Part shown: positions 40,809 through 48,802 of the stretch, in pieces | How the letters are laid out: each line of letters begins with the position of its first letter | Numbering within the stretch: the stretch's first letter is position 1 | Assembly: GCF_022095675.1 (NCBI RefSeq) | Contig: NZ_JAHYSG010000062.1 | Span: 9,150-73,149 of the forward strand | Source: Dactylosporangium sp. AC04546 | GTDB lineage: Bacteria; Actinomycetota; Actinomycetes; Mycobacteriales; Micromonosporaceae | Length of the DNA: 64,000 nucleotides | Direction: 5' to 3' | The notes under the pieces: generated by a model | Told to the model about the DNA's origin: nothing | The model's database searches: none | Seen by the model: the letters and a program-made list of their open reading frames with translations, nothing else | Program-made: the position numbers and the translations under genes

Positions 40809-42704
40809 GTGGGGGGTTTTCACCTTGGCATCGACTTCGGCACGTCCAGCACCGCCGCGGTGCTGGCCGACCCCGACGGCCGGCGCGCGCCGCTGCTGCT
40901 CGAACCGTCGGCCGTCTGCCTGGACAGCGCGCCGCACCTGACCGCCGGCCACGACGCCGTGTGCGCGGGCCGGGCCCACCCGGACCGCTTCGAGCCGTAC
41001 CCGAAGCGCGCCGTCGACGCCGGCTCCGTCCTGCTCGGCGGCGTCGAGTGCCCGGTACGCAACCTGTTCGCCGCGATGCTGTCCCACGTGGCCACGGACG
41101 CCCGCCGGGTGGCCGGCCGGCCCATGTCCGGGGTGGCGCTGGCCTGCCCGGCGAGCTGGGAACGCCGCCGCCAGATGCTGCTGGAGCGGGCGGCGGCCCA
41201 GGTAGGTTTGGCCGGGACGCTGCTGGTGCCCGAGCCGGTGGCCACCGCCCTCTACGCCGACGAGTCAGGCCTGCTGGCCGTCCCCGACCACGGCACCGTC
41301 CTGGTCTGCGACGTCGGCGCCGGCTCCCTCGACGCAGCCCTGGTCCGCCGCGACGGGCACACCTTCACGGTCGTGGCGGCCCGCGCGCTCCCCGAGGTGG
41401 GCGGCCTGGCCCTGGACGCCGCGATCGCCGGTCACCTCGCCGGCCGGGCCGCGCGCCGCGACGCGGCTCTGCTGGAGGCGGCCCGCACGGCCCGGGAGAC
41501 ACTGTCGACGGAGGACCGCACCCACGTCCTCGTACCGTGGCACGCCGCCGAACTCTCCCGCGTCGAGTTCGAGTGCCTGGCCCGCCCGCTGTTGACCCGC
41601 GCGATGGCGGCCGTCACGGCTGTGGTGGCCGAGGCGGACGTGACGCTCTCGGCGGTCGTACTGTCGGGCGGCGTGGGTCGGACGCCGCTGGTCGCGGCGA
41701 CTGTGGAGCAGACGCTGGGGTTGTCGCCGGTGGTGCTGTCGGGCCCGGTGGTGGCCGAGGGCGCCTTGCTGGCTGACCCGGGCCTGACCCGCCCTCGCCG
41801 CCGACCCGCCGCAACCCCACCGCCCGCGCCGGACACGGAACCGGAGCCGGAGCCGGAGCCAGCACCGGACCCGGCCAAGGTTCGGTCGGTCGACCGACCG
41901 AACTCGCTGGAACCGGAGCCGGAACGGGACCTGTCCGGAGTTCGGTCGATTGACCGACCGAATCCGCCAGCACCGAGCCCACGTGAGGCTGAGTCGGTCG
42001 ACCGACCGAATTCGGCAGGGGCAAGTCCGTCCGAGGCAAGTCCGTCCGAGGCGAACCCGTCCGAGGCTCGGTCGGTCGATCGACCGAACGCAACAGGAGC
42101 CGCGCCAGAGCCAGGAGTGGAATCGGAACAAGCAGCGGACGCGGTGGTCGTCGGGGCTGAGGGGGTGCCCGTCGTGCGGCCCGCGGCGCCCGTGGACGAC
42201 GTGCCGCCGGCCGTCGCGGTCCTTGTTCGATGTGTCCGGCGCGCCATGCATGTCGCCCCCGCGCCGGCGGCCGGGGAGCCCATCGTCGAGGAGCCAGCCG
42301 CCGAAGAGGCGTTCGAGACGATCGCCGTTTCGCCCGCGCCTCGGTTTCCGGCGCCGACGCTGACCCTCGCCGATGTTTCGCGGGATCAGCAGGTACAACA
42401 GCGGAAGAAGGTCAAGAAAGCCCTCACCACCGCAGCACTCACCCTCGCCGCATCGGTCGTTGCCGGAGCGGCCGGAGTGGTCGTCGCCCTGCAGCTCACC
42501 GGTGCCATGCCCGAGCGGCCGCTCCAGGTCGGGGAGTGCGTCGCGCAGGATGAGGGCGGCACGTCGCGGGTCGACTGCGGCGCCGGGGGAGCGTTCCAGA
42601 TCACGCGTCAGCTCTCGTGGTCCGAGCCGTGCCCCGACGCCGCCCAGCCGTTCGTCATCCAGGGCCAGGCCCGGTTCTGCCTGGCCCCCGCACAAAAGAG
42701 CTGA
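40809..42704 (+). CDS. Hsp70-like ATPase with repeat linker, membrane anchor and extracytoplasmic tail
   Basis: A 631-residue protein. Residues 1-345 are an actin/Hsp70-type ATPase: phosphate-1 GIDFGTSSTAAV, connect-1, phosphate-2 CDVGAGSLDAAL and adenosine motif VLSGGVGRTPLV. There is no Hsp70 peptide-binding domain. A Pro/Glu-rich linker (about 350-520) holds four SVDRPN or SIDRPN peptides encoded by the palindromic repeat. A membrane helix (LTTAALTLAASVVAGAAGVVVAL) follows, then a short cysteine-containing domain outside (VGECVAQDEG, VDCGAG, FCLAPA). The GTG start is 23 bp after the previous operon. It is probably a signalling or assembly ATPase. A related gene begins at 62547. Confidence 0.88.
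   Translation: MGGFHLGIDFGTSSTAAVLADPDGRRAPLLLEPSAVCLDSAPHLTAGHDAVCAGRAHPDRFEPYPKRAVDAGSVLLGGVECPVRNLFAAMLSHVATDARRVAGRPMSGVALACPASWERRRQMLLERAAAQVGLAGTLLVPEPVATALYADESGLLAVPDHGTVLVCDVGAGSLDAALVRRDGHTFTVVAARALPEVGGLALDAAIAGHLAGRAARRDAALLEAARTARETLSTEDRTHVLVPWHAAELSRVEFECLARPLLTRAMAAVTAVVAEADVTLSAVVLSGGVGRTPLVAATVEQTLGLSPVVLSGPVVAEGALLADPGLTRPRRRPAATPPPAPDTEPEPEPEPAPDPAKVRSVDRPNSLEPEPERDLSGVRSIDRPNPPAPSPREAESVDRPNSAGASPSEASPSEANPSEARSVDRPNATGAAPEPGVESEQAADAVVVGAEGVPVVRPAAPVDDVPPAVAVLVRCVRRAMHVAPAPAAGEPIVEEPAAEEAFETIAVSPAPRFPAPTLTLADVSRDQQVQQRKKVKKALTTAALTLAASVVAGAAGVVVALQLTGAMPERPLQVGECVAQDEGGTSRVDCGAGGAFQITRQLSWSEPCPDAAQPFVIQGQARFCLAPAQKS
41881..42087 (+). repeat. Four palindromic repeats in the Hsp70-like linker
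   Basis: Copies of the palindrome lie at 41881-41902 (perfect, 22 bp when the flanking T and A are counted), 41941-41962 (two mismatches, exactly 60 bp later), 41994-42010 (shortened) and 42068-42087 (one centre change). All are read in one frame as SVDRPN or SIDRPN. The same palindrome is repeated in the acyltransferase-like gene near 39896-39993. Confidence 0.88.
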
Positions 42705-42736
42705 CAAGAGCCACAAGGGCTACAGAGCTAGAAGAC

Positions 42737-42955
42737 CTAGGGCACGGTCTTCTCGATCGCCGCCGGGCCCAGTTCCTCGAGCTCGCGCCGGCTGCGCTCG
42801 ACGTACTTCGGCGTCGGGTCGTGGCCCTCCGCCACCGCAAGGTCCTCCGGATCCCAGGGTTGGTCCGCGCCGGTGCGAATCTGGTGCGTGCCGGACGCAT
42901 CGACAGTGCGCGCCGGCGCCGGGGTTCCGGAGATGATCGGGTCTTCGTCGGCCAT
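42737..42955 (-). CDS. Small hydrophilic protein of unknown function
   Basis: A 72-residue acidic, probably disordered protein (MADEDPIISGTPAPARTVD; ends LEELGPAAIEKTVP). The ATG has a good GGGAGG ribosome site 9 bp upstream, which supports it as a real gene. There are no membrane or signal features. The pattern WDPEDLAVAEGHDPTPKYVE looks like a short conserved actinobacterial motif, but I cannot name the family. It converges on the Hsp70-like gene with a 32-bp gap. Confidence 0.65.
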   Translation of the reverse strand: MADEDPIISGTPAPARTVDASGTHQIRTGADQPWDPEDLAVAEGHDPTPKYVERSRRELEELGPAAIEKTVP

Positions 42956-43019
42956 GGTGTACCTCCCGTGTCGCCGACAGCAAAACCAACCGCATCGTGG
43001 TACCCCGGCACGACGGGCA

Positions 43020-44063
43020 CTAACGGATCGGGTCCCAGCCGTCGGTGCCGGCCAGGAACGCGGCCGGGGTGAACGTGGCGGCCTGCGAAGTGGTCAGCTG
43101 CGGGCGGTCGAGCGTGACGGCGGCGCCGGGGCCGCGGTTGCGGTACTCGAAGTACCGTGCGTCGCGCCACGGCCACGTGCCGAAGTCGGTCCACGGCGCG
43201 GGCCTGATGTGGGCGTCGAGCACCGAGTCGCGGATGACCGTGTGCGCGACGGCGTTCGGGTCGTTGCTCGGGTGCCAGGGGCGGCCCAGGTACACCGTGC
43301 CGGGCGCGGCGGTGCCGGTGAGGCGGCACTCGCTGAACAGGAAGCCGTACGGGTTCGACAGGCTCGTGCTGGCGGCGGTCACGTAGCCGTTGTTCGTGGC
43401 CGAGCCGCGGTCGAGGGAGTGCACGCGGCAGCGGTCGAGCACGGCGGTGGCCCGGCCGAAGATGAAGTCGACGTCGCCCTCGACATAGCATTTTCGCAGG
43501 TAGACGCGGTTGACGGTGGCCGCGTCGACGCTGTTGAGGTAGAGCGTGTCCTGGTTGGCCAGGAAGCGCACGTTGTCGAAGACGATGCGGTCGGCCCGGG
43601 TCAGCACGGCGACCGCCTGATGGCCGGTGAACTCGGGGTGCGCGGCCTCGTCGAACGTGTTGGCGAAGGTGAGGTTGCGGGCGCTGAAGCCGGCGCCGGA
43701 GATGGTGACCGACGCGCTGCCCGAGGTGCCCCACGTGCCGCCCTCGGGCTTCGGGGTGCCGTTCGCGCGGTCGTCGCTGATGACGACGGCCGTCGGGTCG
43801 GGGCCCTGGCCGCGGAAGACGACGTTCTGCTTGTCGGCCGGGACGATGACCTGCCCGTGGTACACCCCCGGCTTGATCTTGATCGTGAACGTTTCACTGT
43901 TGCCGGCCGGAATCGCGTCGACGGCCGCCTGGATCGACGTCAGGTCGCCGGATCCGTCGGCGGCCACCGTCAGGTAGGGGCCGGGCCACGCCTCGGCCGG
44001 GGCCGGCAGGGCCAGGCCGCCGAGCACTCCGGCCCCGGCCGCGAGCAGGGTTCTGCGCCGCAT
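43020..44063 (-). CDS. Secreted pectinesterase (CE8)
   Basis: A 347-residue pectin methylesterase with a twin-arginine signal (RRRTLLAAGAGVLGGLAL, cleavage near AEA). CE8 motifs: parallel beta-helix start LTVAADGSGDLTSIQAAVDAIP, GHQAVAV, ANQDTLY (catalytic Asp), VDFIFG (nucleophile Asp) and YLGRPWH (Arg). It demethylates pectin outside the cell. The ATG at 44063 has an AAGGAG site at 8 bp; an earlier in-frame ATG has none. It is monocistronic and fits a plant-debris lifestyle alongside the galactan locus. Confidence 0.95.
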   Translation of the reverse strand: MRRRTLLAAGAGVLGGLALPAPAEAWPGPYLTVAADGSGDLTSIQAAVDAIPAGNSETFTIKIKPGVYHGQVIVPADKQNVVFRGQGPDPTAVVISDDRANGTPKPEGGTWGTSGSASVTISGAGFSARNLTFANTFDEAAHPEFTGHQAVAVLTRADRIVFDNVRFLANQDTLYLNSVDAATVNRVYLRKCYVEGDVDFIFGRATAVLDRCRVHSLDRGSATNNGYVTAASTSLSNPYGFLFSECRLTGTAAPGTVYLGRPWHPSNDPNAVAHTVIRDSVLDAHIRPAPWTDFGTWPWRDARYFEYRNRGPGAAVTLDRPQLTTSQAATFTPAAFLAGTDGWDPIR

Positions 44064-44150
44064 ACGCGCGCTCCTTAGCATCAGGAAAGCCCTTTCCCGC
44101 CCGACCGTAGGGACTGCAACAAAGCATGTCAATGCCGCTACTGTGCCCTC

Positions 44151-45350
44151 ATGGCGTTTGACGTTGCGTGGGCGCGGGCCGCCTATCCCGCGCTCGACGA
44201 GGGGTTCGTGCACTTCGACGGGGCGGCCGGCACGCTGGTCGCCGAGCCGGTCGCGCGGGCCGTGGCTGGCGTGCTGCGGGGCGCGGTCGCCAACCGCACC
44301 ACCGCGTTCGCGCCCGGCCGGCGGGCCATCCAGATCCTGGCCGACGCGCGCGCCGCCGTCGCCGACCTGGTCGGCGGCGAGCCCGGCGGCGTCGTGTTCG
44401 GCCCCAGCGCGACCGCGCTCACCTACACCGTCGCCCGCGGCCTGGCCCGCACCTGGCGGCCCGGCGACAACGTGGTGGTGTCGCGGCTCGACCACGACGC
44501 CAACGTCCGCCCGTGGGTGCAGCTCGCCGAGCAGACGGGCATCCAGGTGCGCTGGGCCGAGTTCGAGCCCTCCACCGGCGTGCTGCCGATCCAGCAGTAC
44601 CGCCGAATCGTCGACGACCGCACGAGGCTCGTGGCGGTGACAGCGGCCAGCAACGCCATCGGCACCCGGCCGGACGTCGCCGCCGTGGCGGCCATCGCGC
44701 ACGCCGCCGGCGCCGTGCTCTACGTCGACGGCGTCCACGCCACCCCGCACCTGCCGACCGACATCGAGGCGCTCGGCGCCGACTTCTACGTCACCAGCGC
44801 CTACAAGTGGTCCGGCCCGCACCTGGCGGCCTGTGTCGCCGCCCCGGACCGGTGGGAGGCGCTCGCGATGGACAAGCTGCGGCCGTCGCCCGACGAACCG
44901 CCGGAGCGCTTCGAGCTCGGCACCCCGAGCTGGGAGCTGCTGGCCGGCGTCACGGCCGCGGTGGACTTCCTGGCCGGCCTCACCGACGCCGCCGGGTCCC
45001 GCCGCGAGCGCCTGCTGGCGTCGCTCGCGGCCACCCACGAGTACTCGGCGGGCCTGTTCCGCGACCTCCTCGCCGGCCTGCGCGCCGTCCCCGGCGTGAC
45101 CGTGCTCCCGGCGCCGCCCGACGGCTGCCCGACCGTGTCGTTCCGCATCGGCGACCAGCACCCGGCCGACACCGCTGCGGCGCTCGGCGACAAGGGCATC
45201 TGCGTGTTCTCCGGCGACTACTACGCGTACGAGTACTTCCAGGCGATGGGGCTGCGCGACACCGGCGGCGGCGTGCGGGCGAGCATCTACCACTACACCA
45301 CCGCCCAGGAGATCGACCGCCTCCTCGAGGCCGTGGCGGGGGTCGCCTGA
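44151..45350 (+). CDS. Class-V PLP enzyme, cysteine desulfurase-like
   Basis: A 399-residue fold-type I PLP enzyme of the desulfurase-like branch. Visible: FDGAAGTLVAEPV at the start, the cofactor Asp193 and His196 (YVDGVHATPH), Schiff-base Lys219 (TSAYKWSGPH) and a C-terminal small domain with GICVFSGDYYAYEYF. The usual desulfurase active-site Cys loop is not obvious, so lyase or other chemistry is possible. It is first in a three-gene run: its TGA shares one base with the ATG of the next gene. The downstream unknown proteins do not reveal the substrate. Confidence 0.9.
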   Translation: MAFDVAWARAAYPALDEGFVHFDGAAGTLVAEPVARAVAGVLRGAVANRTTAFAPGRRAIQILADARAAVADLVGGEPGGVVFGPSATALTYTVARGLARTWRPGDNVVVSRLDHDANVRPWVQLAEQTGIQVRWAEFEPSTGVLPIQQYRRIVDDRTRLVAVTAASNAIGTRPDVAAVAAIAHAAGAVLYVDGVHATPHLPTDIEALGADFYVTSAYKWSGPHLAACVAAPDRWEALAMDKLRPSPDEPPERFELGTPSWELLAGVTAAVDFLAGLTDAAGSRRERLLASLAATHEYSAGLFRDLLAGLRAVPGVTVLPAPPDGCPTVSFRIGDQHPADTAAALGDKGICVFSGDYYAYEYFQAMGLRDTGGGVRASIYHYTTAQEIDRLLEAVAGVA

Positions 45351-46543
45351 TGGACCGGCAGCGCCTGCTGTCCGGGGTCGCCGCGCGGCTGCGGGAGCTC
45401 GGCATCCCGGCCGAGTTCGGGCTCCTCGTGCCGTACCAGGACTTCTACGGCTCGTCGCCGGACGGCCTGACCGGCCTCGTCGTCCCGCAGCCGGACGGGC
45501 CGGGACGGATGCAGGTGACCGTCGTCGCCGCCCGGCGCACGGTGCCGCCCGGCGAGGGCGGGCTGTCGGCCGACGGCCGGATGTGGGTCCGCGACGTCGA
45601 CCTCGACTACGACCTGGCCGGCGACGCGCTCGCGTTCGAGTTCACCACCCTCGACGAGGGGGGTGCCGGGCCGGTCTGGGCGCCGCGGCAGCTCGCCCAC
45701 GACGAGGAGGCGGTGGTCGACGCGATCCGCCTCTGGGACGGCTTCCGGGAGACGCTGCGCAGCACGCCCCCGGCGGCCGCGCCCGCCCGCCGCCGGGCCG
45801 TGTTCGTCAAGCAGGTCGCCGCCCGCCAGGCGGCGAGCGCGGCCGCCCGCGTCCGGCTGGACGCCGCGATCGACCTCGACCCGGCCCGGCTGTGCTACCA
45901 CTTCCCGCGCGACCGGCACGGCCGGTACGTCAAGAACGCTGTCGTCGCGCTGCACGACGTCGAGGGCGGGCCGTTCAGCAAGCGCGGGCCGTGGGTCGCC
46001 GCGCGGGCCGACGGCGACGAGCTCGTCGTCGCCGTCGAGGGGCTGATCGGGGCGAACCAGGACCACCGCTGGGACCGGCTGCCCTGGTTGTTCCGCCGGC
46101 TCGAGGCCGCTCCCGGCGAGCGGTGGCAGGTGGCCGACGCCGCCGACGCCCGGCCGGTCGTGGAGCTGCTGGAGCGGCACGAGGTCGCCGAGGCGCTCAC
46201 GCTGTGCGGGGTCGACGTCGACGGCGACCTCGCCGCGCTGCTGGACGGTCACCCGATCGACTACCGGCACGCGCGGTACACCGACACCTGGGTCCGCACG
46301 CTGTACGAGCAGCTGCGCGACTGCGCACCCTGGCGCCTCGCCACCGCGCACCGGTTGGCCGCCGCCGGCAAGCCGATCCCGCTGTTCGGCCTGAAGGGGA
46401 TGAACCACCAGGTCAAGCCGATGGTCGCGCTCGACGCGCCGGACGGCGTGTGCCGGCTGACGATGCACTGGACCGGCAGCAACGCCCGGCTCACCCGGGC
46501 GCTCTGGGAGGTCCCGGCGGACCTGCGGGCCGCGCTGCTGTGA
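45350..46543 (+). CDS. Conserved hypothetical protein coupled to the PLP enzyme
   Basis: A 397-residue soluble protein that I cannot assign. It starts at the ATG overlapping the upstream stop (TGATG). Features include an N-terminal alpha/beta region (PAEFGLLVPYQDFYGSSPDGLTGLVV), a mixed middle with CYHFPRDRHGRYVKNAVVALHDVEG and a C-terminal WRLATAHRLAAAGKPIPLFGLKGMNHQVKP. Trp and His are frequent and there is no signal or membrane segment. The stop overlaps the next gene (GTGA). Coupled translation suggests joint work with the PLP enzyme and the small membrane protein. Confidence 0.8.
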   Translation: MDRQRLLSGVAARLRELGIPAEFGLLVPYQDFYGSSPDGLTGLVVPQPDGPGRMQVTVVAARRTVPPGEGGLSADGRMWVRDVDLDYDLAGDALAFEFTTLDEGGAGPVWAPRQLAHDEEAVVDAIRLWDGFRETLRSTPPAAAPARRRAVFVKQVAARQAASAAARVRLDAAIDLDPARLCYHFPRDRHGRYVKNAVVALHDVEGGPFSKRGPWVAARADGDELVVAVEGLIGANQDHRWDRLPWLFRRLEAAPGERWQVADAADARPVVELLERHEVAEALTLCGVDVDGDLAALLDGHPIDYRHARYTDTWVRTLYEQLRDCAPWRLATAHRLAAAGKPIPLFGLKGMNHQVKPMVALDAPDGVCRLTMHWTGSNARLTRALWEVPADLRAALL

Positions 46544-47295
46544 CGAAGCTGGTCGGGGCCCTCATGTTCCTGGTGACGTTCGCCGTCGCCGCCGGTCTGT
46601 ACAGCGTCGGCGCCCCGTGGTGGGCGGCCGCGCTGCTCGCGTTCGTGCTCGTCGGGGCCGGCGGGATCGCGGCCGGGCACCGCGTCGGCGGCGCGGCGTT
46701 CGTCGTCGCCGGCGCCGCGGCCGGGCTCTACGGCCTGCACGACCTGCTGCCCGACCTGCCGCTGTGGATCGTCCTCGTCGGCGGCGCGGTGGTCGAGGTC
46801 GCGCTGGCCGTGCTGGGCTGGACGGCGGCCCACCGGCTGCGCGGCCCGGCGACCGGCGTGGCCCGCTCGGCGGCCCGCCGCCGGCTCGCGGTGCGCCACG
46901 GCTGGACGTTCCGGCCGCGGGCCACGGTCGCGCTGCCCGGCCCGATGACCGCGCCGCTGCTGAAGAGCGTTCCCGGTGGCGCCGCCGACACGCTCGGTAC
47001 CGACGTCCTGGAGGGCACCGAGGGCGGCTTCCGCGTCCAGGTCTTCGACCGCCGCCGCCCGGGCGGCCGACCGGCCGAGGGCGTGCAGACCGTCTGGTTC
47101 GTCCGGCTGCGCCGCCCGGCGTCGCGGACCGCGGCCAGCCCGCCGCCGGGCCTGCCGAACCGCTGGTGGACCGAGGGTCCGTACCTGTGCGCCGCCACCG
47201 ACGGCCACGCCCCGCGCGGTGCCACCGCGGCCGAGATCGAGGAGACCCTCACCCGCCTGGTGGCGTTCGCCCGGGCGCTCGAGTCGGCAACGTAG
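46540..47295 (+). CDS. Membrane protein of unknown function
   Basis: A 251-residue protein with four N-terminal membrane helices (LVGALMFLVTFAVAAGLY, AALLAFVLVGAGGIAAG, AFVVAGAAAGLYGL, LWIVLVGGAVVEVALAVLGW) and a C-terminal cytoplasmic domain of about 140 residues (RRLAVRHGWTFRPRA, FRVQVFDRRRPGG, VQTVWFVRLRRP). It is the last gene of the PLP-enzyme operon, coupled by GTGA. I do not recognise the family, although the soluble part resembles small ligand or membrane-associated domains common in actinobacteria. Confidence 0.8.
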   Translation: MTKLVGALMFLVTFAVAAGLYSVGAPWWAAALLAFVLVGAGGIAAGHRVGGAAFVVAGAAAGLYGLHDLLPDLPLWIVLVGGAVVEVALAVLGWTAAHRLRGPATGVARSAARRRLAVRHGWTFRPRATVALPGPMTAPLLKSVPGGAADTLGTDVLEGTEGGFRVQVFDRRRPGGRPAEGVQTVWFVRLRRPASRTAASPPPGLPNRWWTEGPYLCAATDGHAPRGATAAEIEETLTRLVAFARALESAT

Positions 47296-47305
47296 ACTGC
47301 ACCGT

Positions 47306-47354
47306 CCGGTGTGGACGGTGACGCGCGCCGACCCGCGCCCGCCGTCCACACCGG
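47306..47354 (+). terminator. Stem-loop after the PLP-enzyme operon
   Basis: CCGGTGTGGACGG (47306-47318) and CCGTCCACACCGG (47342-47354) make a perfect 13-bp stem with a 23-nt loop, 10 bp after the stop of the membrane protein gene. It lies before the chosen start of the next gene, consistent with termination there. Confidence 0.7.
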
Positions 47355-47376
47355 CGTTCTGTCAGACTCACGGACC

Positions 47377-47820
47377 GTGAGGATTGAACGGTACGAAGGA
47401 CCGCGGGACGCGGTGCGGTGGCTGTTCGAGCTGGCCGACGACTCGGCCGCGCTGCTCGACGGCTACCTCGGCGAGGGTGTCGTGCTGCTCGTCCGCGACG
47501 GCGGCGAGCTGGTCGGGCACGCGCAGCTGGTCGGCGACGAGCTGACGAACATGGCGGTCGTCGCCGGGCGGCGCGGTCAAGGGGTCGGCGCGGCCCTGGT
47601 GGCGGCCGTGGTGGAGCTGGCGAGGGCCGAGGGCGTGCGCACGCTGCGGGTCGGCACCGGCGCCGCGGACGTGGGGAACCTGCGCTTCTACCAGCGGCAG
47701 GGCTTCCGTATGCGCTCGATCGAGCGCGACGTCTTCATCCCGGCCAACGGCTACCCCGAGGGCATCTTCGTCGACGGTATCGAGCTGCGGGACCGGGTCT
47801 GGCTCGACCGCGAGCTGTAG
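47377..47820 (+). CDS. GNAT-family N-acetyltransferase
   Basis: A 147-residue acetyltransferase with the acetyl-CoA site NMAVVAGRRGQGVGAALVAAVVELA and a C-terminal FYQRQGFRM strand-helix. I start at GTG 47377 (RIERYEGPRD) because the preceding bases form the terminator hairpin; an earlier in-frame GTG lies inside that hairpin. It ends 7 bp before the PadR promoter. The acceptor substrate is unknown. Confidence 0.88.
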   Translation: MRIERYEGPRDAVRWLFELADDSAALLDGYLGEGVVLLVRDGGELVGHAQLVGDELTNMAVVAGRRGQGVGAALVAAVVELARAEGVRTLRVGTGAADVGNLRFYQRQGFRMRSIERDVFIPANGYPEGIFVDGIELRDRVWLDREL

Positions 47821-47823
47821 GGC

Positions 47824-47846
47824 TATAATGTATCTGTCAGATACAT
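47824..47846 (+). promoter_or_regulatory. PadR promoter (-10 TATAAT) with autoregulatory operator
   Basis: A consensus TATAAT (47824-47829) is followed directly by ATGTATCT-gtc-AGATACAT (47828-47846), an 8-bp perfect inverted repeat typical of PadR operators (ATGT...ACAT). It overlaps the transcription start. The ribosome site AGGAGG follows at 47848-47853. Confidence 0.85.
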
Positions 47847-47858
47847 CAGGAGGTGTTC

Positions 47859-48389
47859 GTGGCCCGGTCCAGCCAGACCGACGCCGCCGTGCTCGGCGGG
47901 CTCAGCGTCCAGCCGATGTCCGGCTATGCGCTGCGGGAGGCGATCCGCGACGTCCTCGGGCACTTCTGGAGCGAGAGTTTCGGGCAGATCTACCCGACGC
48001 TGACGGCGCTGGAGCGGGAGGGGTTCGTCGCGCGTTCCGAGGGCGACCGGGCCGGCTCCAGCACCTTCCACATCACCCCGGCCGGCCGGCGGCGGCTGCG
48101 TGAGCTGCTGTCCCAGCCGATCCAGGGGGTGCCGCCGCGCAACGGACTGCTGCTGCGGCTGTTCTTCGGCCGCACCCTCGGCGCCGACGCCTGCCGGGCG
48201 CTCCTGCGGGACGCCCGCGCCGATGCCGAGCGGAAGCTGGCCGAGTTCGACCGGCTGCTCGCCGAGAACGCGGCCGAGACGGGGCCCGACGCCCCGTTCA
48301 TGCGCATGACCATCCTGGCCGGCCGGCGCAGTGCCGAGGCCGGTCTCGCCTGGGCCGACGAGTGCCTGACCGAGCTGGAGGAGCTGTGA
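47859..48389 (+). CDS. PadR-family transcriptional regulator
   Basis: A 176-residue PadR repressor: winged helix (AVLGGLSVQPMSGYALREAI, SFGQIYPTLTALEREGFV, STFHITPAGRRRL) and a C-terminal Vir-like dimerisation helix bundle. The GTG at 47859 is 5 bp after AGGAGG and is preferred over the GTG overlapping that site. It likely represses its own operon through the 19-bp palindrome just upstream. The stop overlaps the next gene, a small membrane protein that is its probable target. Confidence 0.93.
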   Translation: MARSSQTDAAVLGGLSVQPMSGYALREAIRDVLGHFWSESFGQIYPTLTALEREGFVARSEGDRAGSSTFHITPAGRRRLRELLSQPIQGVPPRNGLLLRLFFGRTLGADACRALLRDARADAERKLAEFDRLLAENAAETGPDAPFMRMTILAGRRSAEAGLAWADECLTELEEL

Positions 48390-48775
48390 CGATCGCGCGG
48401 GTGGCGGCGGCCGGATTCGGCATCATCGCCCTGTTCCAGCTGGCCCTCGCGGCCGGCGCGCCGCTCGGCCGGGCCGCCTGGGGCGGCGCGCACGCCGGCC
48501 AGCTGCCGCCGAACCTGCGGGTGGCGAGCCTGGTCGCCCTGCTGATCTGGGCGGTGGCCGCGCTGGTGGTGCTGCGCCGGGCCGGCCTGGCGGCGACGGT
48601 CCTGCCCGCGGGCGTCGGCACCTGGGGCACGTGGGTCCTAGCGGGCCTGCTCACGCTCGGCGCGCTGATGAACCTCGCGTCATCGAGCCCCTGGGAGCGG
48701 TTCATCTGGGCGCCGCTGGCGGCGACGCTGGCGGTGCTGTGCTTCCTGCTGGCCCGCTCTCCGGCCGCGGCGTGA
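48386..48775 (+). CDS. Small four-helix membrane protein
   Basis: A 129-residue protein with four membrane helices (VAAAGFGIIALFQLALAAG, LVALLIWAVAALVVLRR, WVLAGLLTLGALMNLA, FIWAPLAATLAVLCFLLA). The GTG start overlaps the PadR stop (GTGA). This pairing of PadR with a small integral membrane protein is common; a role in small-molecule tolerance is likely but unproven. Confidence 0.85.
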   Translation: MTIARVAAAGFGIIALFQLALAAGAPLGRAAWGGAHAGQLPPNLRVASLVALLIWAVAALVVLRRAGLAATVLPAGVGTWGTWVLAGLLTLGALMNLASSSPWERFIWAPLAATLAVLCFLLARSPAAA

Positions 48776-48802
48776 ACGCGCGGCCGGAGCGCACAAGCCG
48801 GG

